Below the pieces are notes generated by a model. That model was not told where the DNA came from, did no database searches, and worked only from the letters and a program-made list of their open reading frames with translations. From contig NW_019775870.1 in assembly GCF_001039355.2 (NCBI RefSeq), positions 69,659 through 120,935 on the forward strand: a stretch of 51,277 nucleotides of DNA, written 5' to 3'. A program made the position numbers and the translations under genes. The DNA comes from Lingula anatina. Taxonomy: Eukaryota; Brachiopoda; Lingulata; Lingulida; Lingulidae. The number at the start of each line of letters is the position of its first letter. The first letter of the stretch is position 1. Shown in pieces: positions 22,860-36,852 of this stretch.

Positions 22860-25800
22860 GAAATTTGAAATCTGAATCCTTGACACGGGACCGGCTCGTC
22901 TTGATCGCCCCTTCCCCTATCGTGGATTACGTATCGGCATCACAAAAAAGAGAAAGTATCGTATGTTATATTCATGAAGAAAATCCTATAATTCGACTAC
23001 TCGTTAATTCATAAGAGCCGTAATTGTACACACCGTTTCAGCAAGACAGATTTTACATTAAGTAAGTACCTTTCAATATATTTAACGAATATTCCATTCA
23101 CATTTATATATTTATTTTGCAAGGGCCTTTCACGTGTACTCGGCGACGCCGTCAAACTTTGACTTTTAACTGCGCTTTTGACTCGGTGGCATTCCCTGTT
23201 GTCAGTTGATGCAACCGATTCACTGCTGTATCAAAATATTTTATATTAACGGAAAGGCATAGTTGAAATTTTCTTTAAAAATCGGCATGGAAATCATGCT
23301 GGAGCAGTAAAGTGAGAAATTTAAAATTCCGTCAGCAGTGTCGAGGTCTCATTTTTCAACCAAGTAGATTCTACGAGGTGTTCAGCCATTCGGAACATCA
23401 AGCAAAGTACCCATTTGTATATAAAAAAACTACTGCAATGAAGTAGATATTCAATAGACTGGGTTTTTCAGATGTTATTGTATTTAACTATTGTCTTGGT
23501 TGTAAGCACATTTTATTGACGAGGATTTTTCAATGCAAATACTATGGGAAAGTACACGGAGTACACCTAGAGTCTTGTGTATATAACAGTCTAAATACGT
23601 TACTTTTATCTAACACTTTTAATTTCACAACAGAGGGCTACAGGGGTTAAAACAATGCAGTAAATGCCTTTGGATATCAACATTTAGATACTGCCAAAGC
23701 CCTTTGTCAATCAATAAACATCTAGAATTCCACACTGCCTAACAAGGTATGTGAACACAGCAGTCTTGGGTCCAAAGTCCACGTTGTTATAGCAAGCTGT
23801 AATACATTCTGAAAAAAGACACAAGTGCTGTGTTACAAGTCAAATGGTAGTGTACAAATGCTTGTCTAATATATCAGTTGGCTTTATTATTTATTTATCT
23901 ATATTTATAATAATAATAAATTAATAATAATAATAATAATAATAATATATATTCTGGAAGTAAATGGTATGACATTAAAATAACTATATGTTCACAATTC
24001 TGTTGAAACAAAATACTAATAAAAATGAAAAATATTTGTAACATTTGGATAGTAAAAATGAGTTGTTTTCAATAATGGGAATGTATCAGCACAAGTACTT
24101 GTACAATACCTGTTGAAGCAGACTCTTGTTTATTTATGTATGTCTTTTTAATGGGGATTTATTATTCTATCATATGTGTTATGTTAGATATATTGCTATG
24201 GGATTGCAAGGGCACTAAGAATAAAATAGCACTGATCTCTTTTATATACATAAAAGCATGATATAGAAAAACAAGACAAAGTTCAGAACAAAGTAATTTC
24301 ATTAATCAAAATATGATAGCAGTTTATAATCAGACTTTGTATGTCTGTCACAGTTTAAACATTGGACTCTCTCATTTCTCTATTTGTGTAACTTTTTCTT
24401 TCTTTTCTTCTGTTCTTGTTCACATGTTTTTGGTTTCTAGCTTTACTTTCTATAAAATATAGCAGTTTTCAGTTTTGAACTTTATATATATAATTTTTTT
24501 TTTTGCCTAAAAAATATTTTTGCTTTGCTGAAGTGATTTGATTCATTTTTATTTACATTTTTTTATCTTACTTTTTCTATTATGTTGCCTCATTTTAATT
24601 ATGATGAGATAGATATATATTTCTGCTCTAAATTTATTATGTGTCTCTATATTGTGCAAAATGGAAACTTTGTACACAATTGAAAATGCAATGAAAAGAA
24701 ATCGCAATCTGCAATGTCAAGGTAAACTTGCTAAAAAAGGTTCTCAAGTGCTATTTACTGAACAGTTAAATATAATGCAAGAGCCATGTGCCTCAGCATA
24801 ATATTTATCAGTATAAGTTAAAAATGCATCTTTAGAAAAATACTCAAATAACAAGGAAAGTTTTTTTTTCTCAAATTAAGGTATGATTCCCCTGTGTTAG
24901 GAAGACTAGATAAGAAAAGCTTTGTATTTTCACAATATTGTTATCCAGACAGTACCCTAAATACAAGGAAATTACAGAATTGCTTTGACTGAAATTTAAT
25001 TTTTAAAATTTTTGATTAAGTAAATATAGATATGATATTAAAATGTCATATATTGAATGTACTTTGATGTGAAAAAAGCAATTAAAGGTCTGTGATGCTC
25101 ATTTATATAGAAAAAGTGATTACTTTTGTGTGTGTTTCTTACCAGGGCATGGTAAGAATTCTGCCACCATCAACAAACAGAGATATGGTTTCATGGTTTA
25201 CTGTAGAATATAAATCCTGAAGCTATACACACATTCTGTAAAAGAGGACAGGAAGATACAAAGCATCCCTGTCTTTACCAACCTCCTCCTTTTTACTGAT
25301 GGCTTGTAGAGCAATTCTAGCAGTTTTGGGTCTAGACAAAGTTTTCAATACCTTGCATCTGAGACTGTACATGTTTTGTAATTGAGTCTGTGTTGAGTTA
25401 TAATATTGCTTTTGCTACAACTGTCAATACAGTGTAGTTGATGTTCATCATCACAAATTACTTGGATATTTTATTTCACTTATTGACTATTATGCACCTG
25501 AGATGGATGTAGGTAAAAATGTTTTGATGATTGGGACAATTTCAAATGTGTTCATCATACCTTTATATTTAATTTTATGTTTAATGCAAACACTTCAAAA
25601 TAAAATCGAGATGAAAAATGTTTATCAGTTCAGTTTAACCATTTTATGCTGAGAGCCCTGCTCTATTCAAATAAAAAATTACCTTTTTTGCATAATTTTT
25701 AGCAATTCATTCAAAGTCTTAAGTAAAAAAAAAAATCAACCTTCATTTAAATCAGTTTTTAAAAAAGATAATTTTCTCAAAACTTCCTCAAAATTTTGTA

Positions 25801-26539
25801 AGTATTTGATAATAAATATTCAGGTAACTTAAAATTCGGGGAATTCACGGAATTCCTGACCTTGGATTACCTTGAATTGAGGTAGTAAACAGCAGCCAGC
25901 AAGTTGTTTATTGATCCAGATGAGATGAGTAATGGGATTGTGAAACAGAGAGAAAAACATTACAGCGTGAGAGCCATCAGCCAGATTGGTATTGACGCAG
26001 TTCTGTAGTATTTCATGTCTTTTGCTTTGTTGTTTCTGATGTCTAATTAGACAGGTCTAATAAGAAAATACATTACGATTATTTTGGGCATATTACCTTT
26101 CTTCTTCATGTGCACCTTTCATCAGTTCAAAATTTTTATTCTAAGTGCTCTGTAATGGGATCCTTCAGTTAAAAATCATTGGATCCTCTGCTATTATATT
26201 TTCTATATATTTGTTGTATTTACCGATGATATGACATATCTGTTTACAGGGGAATTCATGTTTCTTATCAGTAGAGATGCGCCATATACAAGTGCCCATT
26301 TATGTAAAGAGGATAGAAATTTACAACTATGTAAACAAGATGATCATTACAGAAAGAATGGATCAGCCTCTTATTGCTGAACTTGCTTACAAAATATGGG
26401 CAAAGTACAACTATAGTAAAGCATGAGTTTTTCTTAAAAATTAATATTATGATGTCAGACTTTGTACTCAATTTTTAAAAACATCTTAATCAGAATGCAA
26501 GGTTTTAATTCAAAATTCTATTTAAAAAATCTCCACTAG
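22860..26539. other. Calpain-ACSL interval; probable ACSL 5' region
   Basis: No coding exon is visible. The stretch at about 23120-23230 is distinctly richer in G+C than the next 3 kb and holds an E-box (CACGTG near 23133). Because the first ACSL coding exon begins right after a splice acceptor (CTCCACTAG, ending at 26539), at least one non-coding first exon must lie upstream, and this G+C-richer patch is the best candidate. The remainder (23.3-26.5 kb) is very AT-rich, with an (AAT)n tract at about 23908-23947. Confidence 0.45.
23908..23947. repeat. (AAT)n-type microsatellite
   Basis: An interrupted AAT/ATA repeat within AT-rich DNA upstream of the ACSL coding exons. Confidence 0.9.
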
Positions 26540-26547
26540 GTCCTGCA

Positions 26548-28339
26548 ATGTCTGATTACGTCCGCTATGTGACGCAGGCTATTGGGGCTGCAGTATTCAC
26601 CACCCTCACAGCATTCACAGGGCTTTACCTTGCATTCCGCCCCAGGAGTGTACAGTACCCACAGGATAACTTGGCCTGCCAGTCTAAGCCTGCAAAGGTA
26701 GGTAGTAATAGAGAGAAATGGAAGTCCAGTTCAGGTTGGGTGGGTGAAGTGAATGATGGACTCTCCCATGTCACAGAACCTCTTTTTTTTTTTAATCTTT
26801 GATTTGCATTTGTAAATCCAAAGTCACATGAAACAAACAAAGCAGTAATTTCTTTTAAATATGAAAATGTTATGGAGTCAATCAGCATAGAAATGTTTCT
26901 ACACCCTGACCCTGATGGAAGCTCTAGTATTTTCTATGACAAATAACATTAATTTCGCAATATTTTTCCCAGCTGGTTTCCTAAGTACCAGAAATCATTG
27001 ATTGAACAGTAGAGAGTGAAATTGGTTTGAGATTTAAAGGAGCATTCAGAAAGACATATCGTAGTAGTTGGGTCAGCCCAACTCTGCAGTGCTCTTGCTA
27101 AGTGCAATTGGCATAACTGTATGACACACCTCCTAGAGTAGCTAAGGGTAATTAATTTTCGCGTGCACCTGACTTAATTACCCCTAGCTGCTCGAGGAGG
27201 ATCTTAATATGGTCTAAGAGAGCATTGTGTTAGTTGTGAACAGTCACTGATTGAAAATTGGATTGTGTTTGGATATAGTGTTAGCTTGCAAATGTAAATT
27301 TAAAAGTGCTGAAATGATAGAATACCTGTTTCTAATAGTAATACGTTTAGATTTGAAAAGAAAGAGATAATTTATTATTATTATTTTTTTGCTTTCCATG
27401 CATCACATGCACCTAGATTTGAGACATTCAATGATTCTTGTCATCTGAAAAGGAGTTGTTCATATAACCTTACTGCTAATTCAAATAGAATTATGTACCC
27501 CTAAGAAAATTGTGAAAGGTTATTCAGCGCAGTATTTATAACTTACAAGAAGTAAATGGAATTTGTATATGAAAAGAAAAGTACCGCTTTGCCAAATGTT
27601 ATACCAGGGACTTGCCTTGTGACACAATGGAGTGAGGTTGTTGTGTTTACAATACAAACAAAATGCACATTATAATGTGCGTGAGTTTGAAGAGTTGGTT
27701 AAAGTAGACTTCCCATGGTGAACAGTGAAATACGGTACATTTAATCTCAGGCTGGGTATACAGGACTTAGATGGCTTACAAGACCCTAAGTTCTAAGAAA
27801 TCACAAGAAGAGATGCAGTCTGTAGCAGTTGAGGTAATTTTTGAAATTTAGCTCTAAAACTTGTCATTTATATACTAGTAGTATGACTCAAGTTTGAAGT
27901 TATAATTGAGCTGCTGACATATTGCTAAGAACAGTGTTAACTTGGTCAGATGCTTCAACAGTATCTTTTGACATTTTTTGGACCACAGGTTGTGAGTCGT
28001 TTGACTATCTCAGTTAGAGATACTTTGCTCCATAAATTTTAAACCAAAATTTGCCAAAATTATAACTATCCACTAAGGGTATGATAAGAAACAATTTTCC
28101 TTAAGAAAGAGCATTACCTGAAACAACTGTTGGAATTCTCATTTGTGGCAGGACATAAGGCATGGTGTCAACACTCTTAATACTAAGAGGCAAAGATATG
28201 GGGACACATGCGACTAAAATGCCCCCACATGCCTGCCCTCTCTGTGTTACATATGAAAAATGAAAACATGAAATAGACAACATATGAAATTGCAAAAAAA
28301 AAAAAAAAAAAATTGTGAAAGTGAGGTATTTAAATAATA

Positions 28340-28415
<76 letters not shown>

Positions 28416-31400
28416 GAGGGGGGAGGAGGGGAGGGGGAGTTGTCTTGATCTGTAGATCAGGGGGAATTGTGCCCCTAGTGGAAGCAAGAGAATTTCCAGT
28501 ATTGAACAGAATAAAAAACCAGACAGTTTTGATCTTGTTGACATCTAAGACAATGAACTAAGTCCTAATTCTTAACCTTTACTGATTTGTATAGAAACAC
28601 CTGAACCTGTTTATCCAGTCTGAGATTCAGGTAAAGTCACAAGGGACTGCTTGATCTATATGATCCTGATTGCTAAAGAACTACAAAAGGTGTTTTTGAT
28701 CTAATACAAAAGCCTTTTTAGAGACACCATAAGGTAGCAGTCACGGCTGTATACTGCCAAGTTTTTGAAATTTTAGAGCCAATTATGTTTAAGAAGTAAA
28801 TTATATGGTTCATTGGTAAAGAAAGTTTGATCCCAGACAATTATTGTGAATTTTTCATTACTAGGTGCATTGGATTATTACAGCACTGTTACAGTGAACC
28901 CCAAACATATAAAGAAGCTACTGTAGGGGGCTAACAAAGTACACTTCTGTTATAATTGTAATACTGATACGTATGGTATCAGTTTTAGTTCAGGAAATGG
29001 AGAAAATGGAGAATCTAATTATATCAATCCAGTTTAATTTGCAAATATTATAAAATTAGATAATTTGATGAAATGAAGTTTTTTTTTTCTTTTAGAATGA
29101 TCAGTAAGATTGTTAATAGGAATGGAAAATATATGTGACTGGCAGCTGTAAAATTGTAATGTCCTGCCAGTAGTTAATAAAGTGCATAAAGCACATGGAA
29201 TTGATATAAAATTAGACATAACTGTAAAGGTGCATCCACGATTAATCTTTAGTACTAGCTACTGTGCATTTACTCCATGGGGATTCCTGCTGAAAGCAAT
29301 TAGATTAATAAGCTTATTGTGAACATACCCTTTAGCCTTATAGCACAGATCTCTGCTCAGGCAAAATGTAAATTATAATAATTATAATAAATTTTATTTA
29401 TCAAGTGTGCAATGGAGAAATGAAAAGTCTTCTTCAATCAATGAGAGTTTATATTGGTGTTAGCAGTGGCAGACAGTGGGTTAGATCAAGGATGGTCTTT
29501 AGGCTATAGATTGTCCTATAGATGGTCAGATGTTTGCTTACTAGTACAATAACAGAAACTTGAATCACGTATAACACCAGAGTTTAGTATAGACTTGTAT
29601 CTGCTGGCCAGCTAGAACACCATTTTGTCAAGATCAAAATCCTTGTCATGAATTTGCAACTGCAATATGTTGGTATTTAAAAGTAATAGCACGTGTCTGT
29701 CTTCATAAACCAGTTTACGTACATGCATCAGAAAATGTCAAACAAAGAAACAATCTGTATTGAATAATATTATTTTATTTTCATGGAAAGCAAAAAAAAA
29801 AAGGTTGATTGAGATTCCAGATGCATAGTTTATAGTCGGCATCTTGTCTTGTAAATGTGGCCATAGGTCATGTGTTTGTTTTGCGTTTGTAAATTACAAC
29901 GTGTCTTTAAAAGATAACAGGATAAGATTAGCATGAATCCATTGTTTTGACAAAAAAAAGTAAAAATAACTCCCCCCCCCCCCCCCAAATGGTACAGTAC
30001 TTTTAATAAACCATACACCATCAAATGAAACATTGGTGAAACATTTAGCAAAGATTATAGATTTTTAGGCATGTAGCAATATATTTCCACACTTCTTTCA
30101 TGAAAAGATATTTTGTGAGTATACTAGTATGGAATAGTGGCATGGTGAATATTTGATCAGGCTCATGGTAAACACATATGGCTCTGCAATGGAACTGCTT
30201 ATTAGTTTTTCATTGAATAAGTCACATTGACCTAGTTATTTTATTGATTTCATTGATCAATTTAGAATTCGAAAGAAAGTTAGATACATTTTTGGATGTC
30301 ATAGTGCCAACAATTTACACTTAAATAAGCTGAGTTTACATAAAATAAACAATTAATAGGTTGCTAAAGTGCAATTTCTAGGGCAAATAATGAATAATCA
30401 ATGAGGTTGTTGTTGGGTTGATTTATCCTGGTTCTGTTCAAGACAACCCTCAATGAGGTATAATAACAGCGAGGAAAAGGATGTTCTTTATTATATAGTA
30501 AGACTTGTGGGTCATGCTAATGACAGGGTAGTCATTCAGGAAACCACAGTTTCAGTTTCGAATGATATTATGGCAGTTAAGAACAACAGAGATGGATATC
30601 TACAGGGAAAATGACTGCCCTATAGCTTAGGTATGGTATGTGACACGTCAGACCATCATGTGGAAGTTAGATCATTAGCTACCCATTGTAACAAAGGAAG
30701 ACCAGCGTGGTGTGAAGGATAAACAGTCAGTGTACAGCTAGGAATATGAACATACCAATACCTGAGATACAGTCTACTCTACTCGAGGTAATAGATTTCA
30801 CCACTTTGATTCGCACAAGTGAAGTAATTCTTATTATTATTGATGAACTAATATGCTTATAGTATCGCGTAAGATGAATAATGATATTGCCATTGCAACT
30901 GAACTTATCAGTTGATACGTTAAGTGGACAGCATGTTGATGTGGTTGTTTTGTATGTAGTGTTTTATACAGCTGTGTACATATACCTGTATACATGTATA
31001 GGACACACAACTTGTTGCCCAATTCGTCCATGATCCACATCCATGATCCACGTGTATACAGGTGTATTGTGCTGACACGTGGAGCGTCTGCCTGTGGCTG
31101 TGTGCCATCCATTGAGATTTAAACAAAGATGTGTGTCTCTACTATAATAAATGGGCTATAGGCAGTTCATTATATTGCTACACTAGCACTGAACATTAAA
31201 TCTAGCTTTAATTTTCAAGGAAGATATTGAAATCCTAATGAAATATTAATTGACCTAATTAATGCAGGAAACCGGTGTATGTTTTGAACGACTTTGTTCA
31301 CAGAAAGCATATTGGTCATCAGAAGAATGGATTACCATGGTTGAACAAATTGTATATTAGGCTACTTTACTGTTAGAATTTGAAAGCTGTAGCATTAAGT

Positions 31401-34400
31401 GTCTACATTCAACATTAAATGAAGTTAAGAGTAAGTTTCTACTGTAATCCTTGACTGGTGATGGGAGAGGTCTACCAGATAAAAAAAAAATTGTTACTGT
31501 ATTCATATATACATGTACCAGGTGTATCAGATATCAGATATTAATATGATGTAGGTGGCAGATCTAGAGCAAACCCACTTCCTTATTCACATTCTTATGG
31601 AAATTACAGATTATGTAACAAAAATGGCTCATTTACTGAGGAATTTACTACAGAAGCATGAAAACCACATCACTGTAATACTATGATCCTGCTCTTGACT
31701 CTTTTGAAATTGATTTGATCTTAGAGGCTTAAGTTATATCTGAACTACCAGTGCAAGCTAGGTTGCAAGAGTCATTCCATGATTGATATTTACTTTCAAA
31801 ATGCACAAACAAGTTGCTTAAAACAGTGTTTTTACTCGTAAACAGAGTTATTATTTTTAGACTTCAAAGGCCTATAAAGGCAGCAGGAGAGAAAACATAT
31901 CTGTATGGAAGTTCACCTTAAATAACCCAAAGGAACTGATGAACAAACAAACAAAAAAAAAAAAAAAATCAATGTCCTCGTGGAGAACTCATGATGCCAG
32001 CTGTTTATTTTGAACTTTCCTCAACTGGCCGGGATTATGATTGGATTCTGTTATATCATGTCTCCCCTGAGAAGGACAGGCTTTCACCACCTAGAATGAA
32101 ATAGCACAGGTGTTCAATAACCTTGGATAATTGACTTATGGCACAGATGTTGGTTTACGTCTACAACTTCTTGGTTTAAATTGGGACCATGCCAACAAAG
32201 GAAAATTAGTTCTTTGGGGGTTTATATTTAATATATGATGCAATATCTGTTCGCAGAATATGAAAGAAAATGAGGTTTCCTGAATTTCTTGTCAGAAAAT
32301 TACCCCAAAAGAAAAATAGGTTATGTTCCCTTTTATAATTAAATTAATGATAATGTTTTTTTCTCTATACTATGTTGCAGGTGAGGATGGGGGCTGAATT
32401 ATTAAGGAAAAACAGATGGTTATTATATGACAGGAAGTCAAAGATAAGGAATTTTGGAATGTTGTAATTGATAACTACCTTGATAAAGAAACCATCCTTG
32501 ACATGTATTGCTCCCCATTATGTTGTCAGAGGATAGGTAACAGAGGTGCTTTGGTAATGGGGAAGGATGTGATAGATATGATACCATGGGACCCAGTAGC
32601 CAACATGAGTTCTTGGTTAAGAAATTTAATAATAGATACAAGTATGATTAAGTGCTAGCCACCTAATTTGAGAGCCTTTTAATTAGGTGGCATCAGCTAT
32701 TTGAATGTCAAATGTTTCTTGAGGTGTAACAGTTAAACACTAACACATTCTAGACTTGACTGGGTTGATTTGAGATTTACCCTCATCCAGAAATAGTACA
32801 GGGAAAGGTATTTGGTCAGGTAAATAAAGATCATGCAGCCATCTAAATATTTTCCTTTGATTTTCACTTATTCCGTAGTACATGTCTGTTACGTTAGACA
32901 TACCCCACAGTACTGCCAGGGCATTGCAGTTCCATTCAGAAAATGCTGCTGGTAGGTAAACTGACTTTGTATATGAGACTTTCTAATTGACTACAATGTA
33001 GATCTATATGAACATTCATATTTGAAAGAAACTTTGAAGAAATTTAAGACAAGTGGATTGAACCTTATATTTCCAATTTTAAAAAATCTTGGATGTCTTT
33101 ATATAAATTATGTTTTTCCTCACAGACAGATGTTGAGTGATTGTATATGGGATTTTTGCTAAATGGTTTATTCAAAGTGTTACTGTCCTGACTAACACAG
33201 TGTTGCACCTTTCTAGCATCATATTATGTGACAGAAATGAGTTAGATCTATTAGGATGAGATCAGAATGCATGCAACATTTCAGAAACCAGTTTATGTGC
33301 AGCATATGTTTATTTGTTTCATAAGATAAATATCTTATAAGTTTACCTCATGCTAGTCAACCCCTGCAGCAAATTAGAAGCAATACTCGAGAGATTTTTT
33401 TTTTTGCCTCTTGGGTTGATTTATTTTAGTGATGCAGGTGGACGATATTGGCAATTCTTTAATGATGTTGGTTTTCAATTATATTTCACTATTTATGTTG
33501 CTTGTACAACATCTTATTTGATTGTATTAATTAATTTATTTATAGTGTGGTTTGTAATGTTGTTTTAAATCTAAAACATGACCATTTTTTTCGAGCAAAA
33601 TGTGGAGTTCAACAGAATCCCATTCTTTACTAATAAATTTAACAATAACACAGTATAGTCTTCCTCTATTTTCTCGTTAAAAACTGGTCATCTGGTTACT
33701 AGTATATGAATAAGAAACACAATTTTATTCTTATCTCACATTAACATTACCATTTCAGAATTATGCACTTCTTTTTACTATATACATGTATGTCATTTTA
33801 GATAATTGAAATGAACTGTATTATTATTCATTGTAGGGTGACAAACATGCACGTGTGTCCATGCACAACAAGGAAGGAAAGCTGCTGGAATATTTGTATG
33901 ATGACGCCAAGACATGCTATGAAGCGTTCACCAGAGGTGCAAGAGTCTCAAGTATGTAGAATATGTCTGTTTTGTATCCTTTTACATTAGTTTCCTCTTA
34001 TGTGATTTGTATTTTCATCTTTTTATATCCCTTGAGAAATGAAAATAATATAAAGTGGTTCTTTTTTAAACTGAATTTATTTAATAGGAATGGAAGTTAC
34101 AATAAGTTTTATGTGTGGCTTAAGTGAAGTGAGGTCATAGAAAAATTGCTCATGTATTAAAGTTAACATTAATGTATTGACATTGAATGGGGCATAATAT
34201 ACTTTTTTGTAATGAAGTTATATTACATGAAAAGTGCAAACTTATCATATTTTAATTTGATTCAGATAATGGACCAAGTCTTGGCTGGAGAGATGGAGCT
34301 AATGCTCCATACCAATGGATCTCCTACAATGATGTAAGCATGGAAATCAGCTACTGATTTAATAACCTGTCTCAGATATTATCATGTTTCTGAATGAAAT

Positions 34401-36808
34401 TAAAACTGGTTAATCATACTTTATATTGAGGGGTTTGAGATATTATTATTTTCATGCCAAATTCTCACTTTATTCTTGGAAACTCTTATTTATACTTTTG
34501 TATACTTAAATAATACAAAAATCTTTTGTTTAGAGAAATATTTCGATTCTTTTTCATGCAAATAGAAGTGCTTGAACAGAGTGTGCATGTGGTCGGTGTA
34601 AAAATTTAAAAATGAAACATTGTTTGAACCTGTCTAACTTGTAAGAGTGAATATTTCAATATTTTCCCTGTTGTCTGTGATACATGTGACATAATGTATG
34701 ACTTGTCCAGGTTCTGGTCCGTGCTGCTGACCTAGGTGCTGGCATGCAAGCCAAGGGAATGAAGCCAGAGAACACAACCTGTATTGGAATATATTCTCAA
34801 AACAGACCAGAGGTAGGCAGGGCTAGTTGAAGGTTAGAGTGGTTATCTGACCCACCAAAAGACCTTTTCACATCGTCTGTATTGTTTGCACTGAAAAGAG
34901 TCTTCCAGGGTGTACACATATTTGATGCTAATGTTAATGGTAAAACGGATGCTGTAAGAGGATTATTTGGTTGGTATTATTTGATGAAAGCCAAGATGCC
35001 CCTGTGTTTGTGACAAGTGTCACTTACATGACATAACCACAAATTCCTTTTGAACTGTAAAGACTGATGTCCCCCGTTCTGTGTAGCAAATATTAAAAAA
35101 CCAGGGACGAAATCAATATTGACACATATTGGCATTTTATTTATCATTTATATTGAAAGAATCAATGCTTTTGTGCTCTGCAAAATACCCCTTTTTCCAC
35201 ATGGTACAGTTTTATATGGTTTAAGATAAAATACAAGCCTGATATATTTAAAGGCAGTGTGTTTTTCTGCCAGAGCATTGTAATCTCCATTGTTGTCTGT
35301 CTTTTGTATGTTGCAGTATGTGATATTAGAGCAGGCATGCTACATGTACTCCATGGTGGTAGTCCCACTGTATGACACTCTGGGACCAGATGCATGTTCA
35401 TATATTCTTAAGCAAGGTAAAGAATGAAAAATAATTAAGTACATTTAATCAAAAAGAAATTGAACTTTTGAAGGAAAAAAAAATTATTAAAATAGTTCTG
35501 TAGTTGATGATCTTACTCAAAATTGGTTCTGTGTGAGAGAAGACTGCTGTTTTTATTATTTTTAATTTTATATTTCTTAATTATTTGTATTTTTGAAGTA
35601 TTATTTCTTTCTATGTATGATTGCTGATTTTGCATGCTAAAATGGGAGCTACAACTCTCAGTCACCTCTTCATTGTCCCAAAATGGGGGATTAAGGGCCA
35701 GGGGAAAGATAAATTCTACATTTACTATGTTTTTACCATCAATAAAGAAATTTTGATAAATAAATAAATAAATACCCCTTATAGGGTTGACTATTTGAAG
35801 TTGGCAGACTTAACTTAACATTCTGATTTTTGATAAAATGCTGTTTTTGTCATTTTTTTAGCTGAAATCTCTATGGTAATATGTGATACGAATACCAAAG
35901 TGAACTCCCTGCTCTCTAGAATTGGGGAGACCCCAGGAGTGAAGACTATTGTAGTAATGGAGGAGGTAACAGGAGAAAACAACAACAATGCAATGCAGAA
36001 GGGGGTAGAACTGATCACATTCAAAGAGGTGGAGGTATGTGATCAGTGATTTGTTTCTGAAGCCATGAGTTTGTTGTCCTAAGCATAATGAGGCAGACCA
36101 ATGTTCTCTTTTTTTTTTTCTTTAGATTAATGACATTTCAGTGCATTTAATATATTTGAATTTCATCCAAGTCTTCTTTCTTCTCACACACTGATGATTG
36201 TTGAACGTGGACTAAGTTTTCTAGTATGGTACTGAAAGAAAAAAAAAGCATAAAACAAAACAATTCATATAGCCATTTACCTTATTATGCTATTGAAAGA
36301 GGGCATTCTTTCAAAACTGTGCAATTATATGTATTTAACTCTGCTAGTATCTGGTAATGAATACTGAAAATTTTCTTTGTTAGACCCTGGGCAAAGCAAA
36401 TCCGAAGGAGTTGAATCCATGTACCCCTGAAGATCTGGCCTTTATTTGTTATACAAGTGGTACTACAGGTAGGAGGCCATGATCTTGATTTAAAACAATG
36501 ACTTAAAGCAACATTAATTACTGCATGGTCAGGGTACATTCATTCATTGGGGTTTACTTAATTGTGTGGACTAAATGGAGCACTTACAGGGGCGGATTTA
36601 GGCCATCTTCTGGGTCTTCCGGAAGACAGTCAGATTTTCACGTTTACATTGACAGGTATCTAATTTTTTCTGTTGGAAGACGGTCACAATTGGAGGATGA
36701 ATCAACAAAGAAAATTTGGAAGACTGTCAGTAAATGGCTCTGGATCCGCCCCTGACTAAGGGGCTTGGTTGGTTGGTTCACAAAATGCACATGTGCACAC
36801 ACACGCAT

Positions 36809-36852
<44 letters not shown>

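Larger units (their letters stand above)
26698..33836 (+). other. 7.1-kb first coding intron of ACSL
   Basis: An AT-rich intron between the membrane-anchor exon and the rest of the enzyme. No nested gene is seen on either strand. It holds an imperfect palindrome (27129-27200), a compound (GT)n(GA)n tract with a G-rich tail (28343-28439) and several homopolymer runs (A at about 28294-28312; C at about 29972-29986). Long first introns often carry enhancers or alternative first exons, but none can be pointed to here. Confidence 0.7.

Noticed and set aside
28101-28544. 147-codon minus-strand frame
   Set aside because: It is produced by the (GT)n(GA)n repeat read as Ser/Leu and Thr/His runs, with no other protein character.
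30837-31126. Overlapping minus-strand frames of 91 and 68 codons
   Set aside because: Two overlapping frames of the same intronic DNA, with Cys/His/Thr-rich translation from TG-rich sequence and no exon boundaries.
33350-33568. Hydrophobic 72-codon frame in ACSL intron 1
   Set aside because: A T-rich stretch translates as Phe/Leu/Ile. No splice sites join it to ACSL in phase and no motif is seen.
36525-36755. 76-codon plus-strand frame
   Set aside because: Most of it is MITE copy 1 translated; the other MITE copies do not keep it open as a gene.
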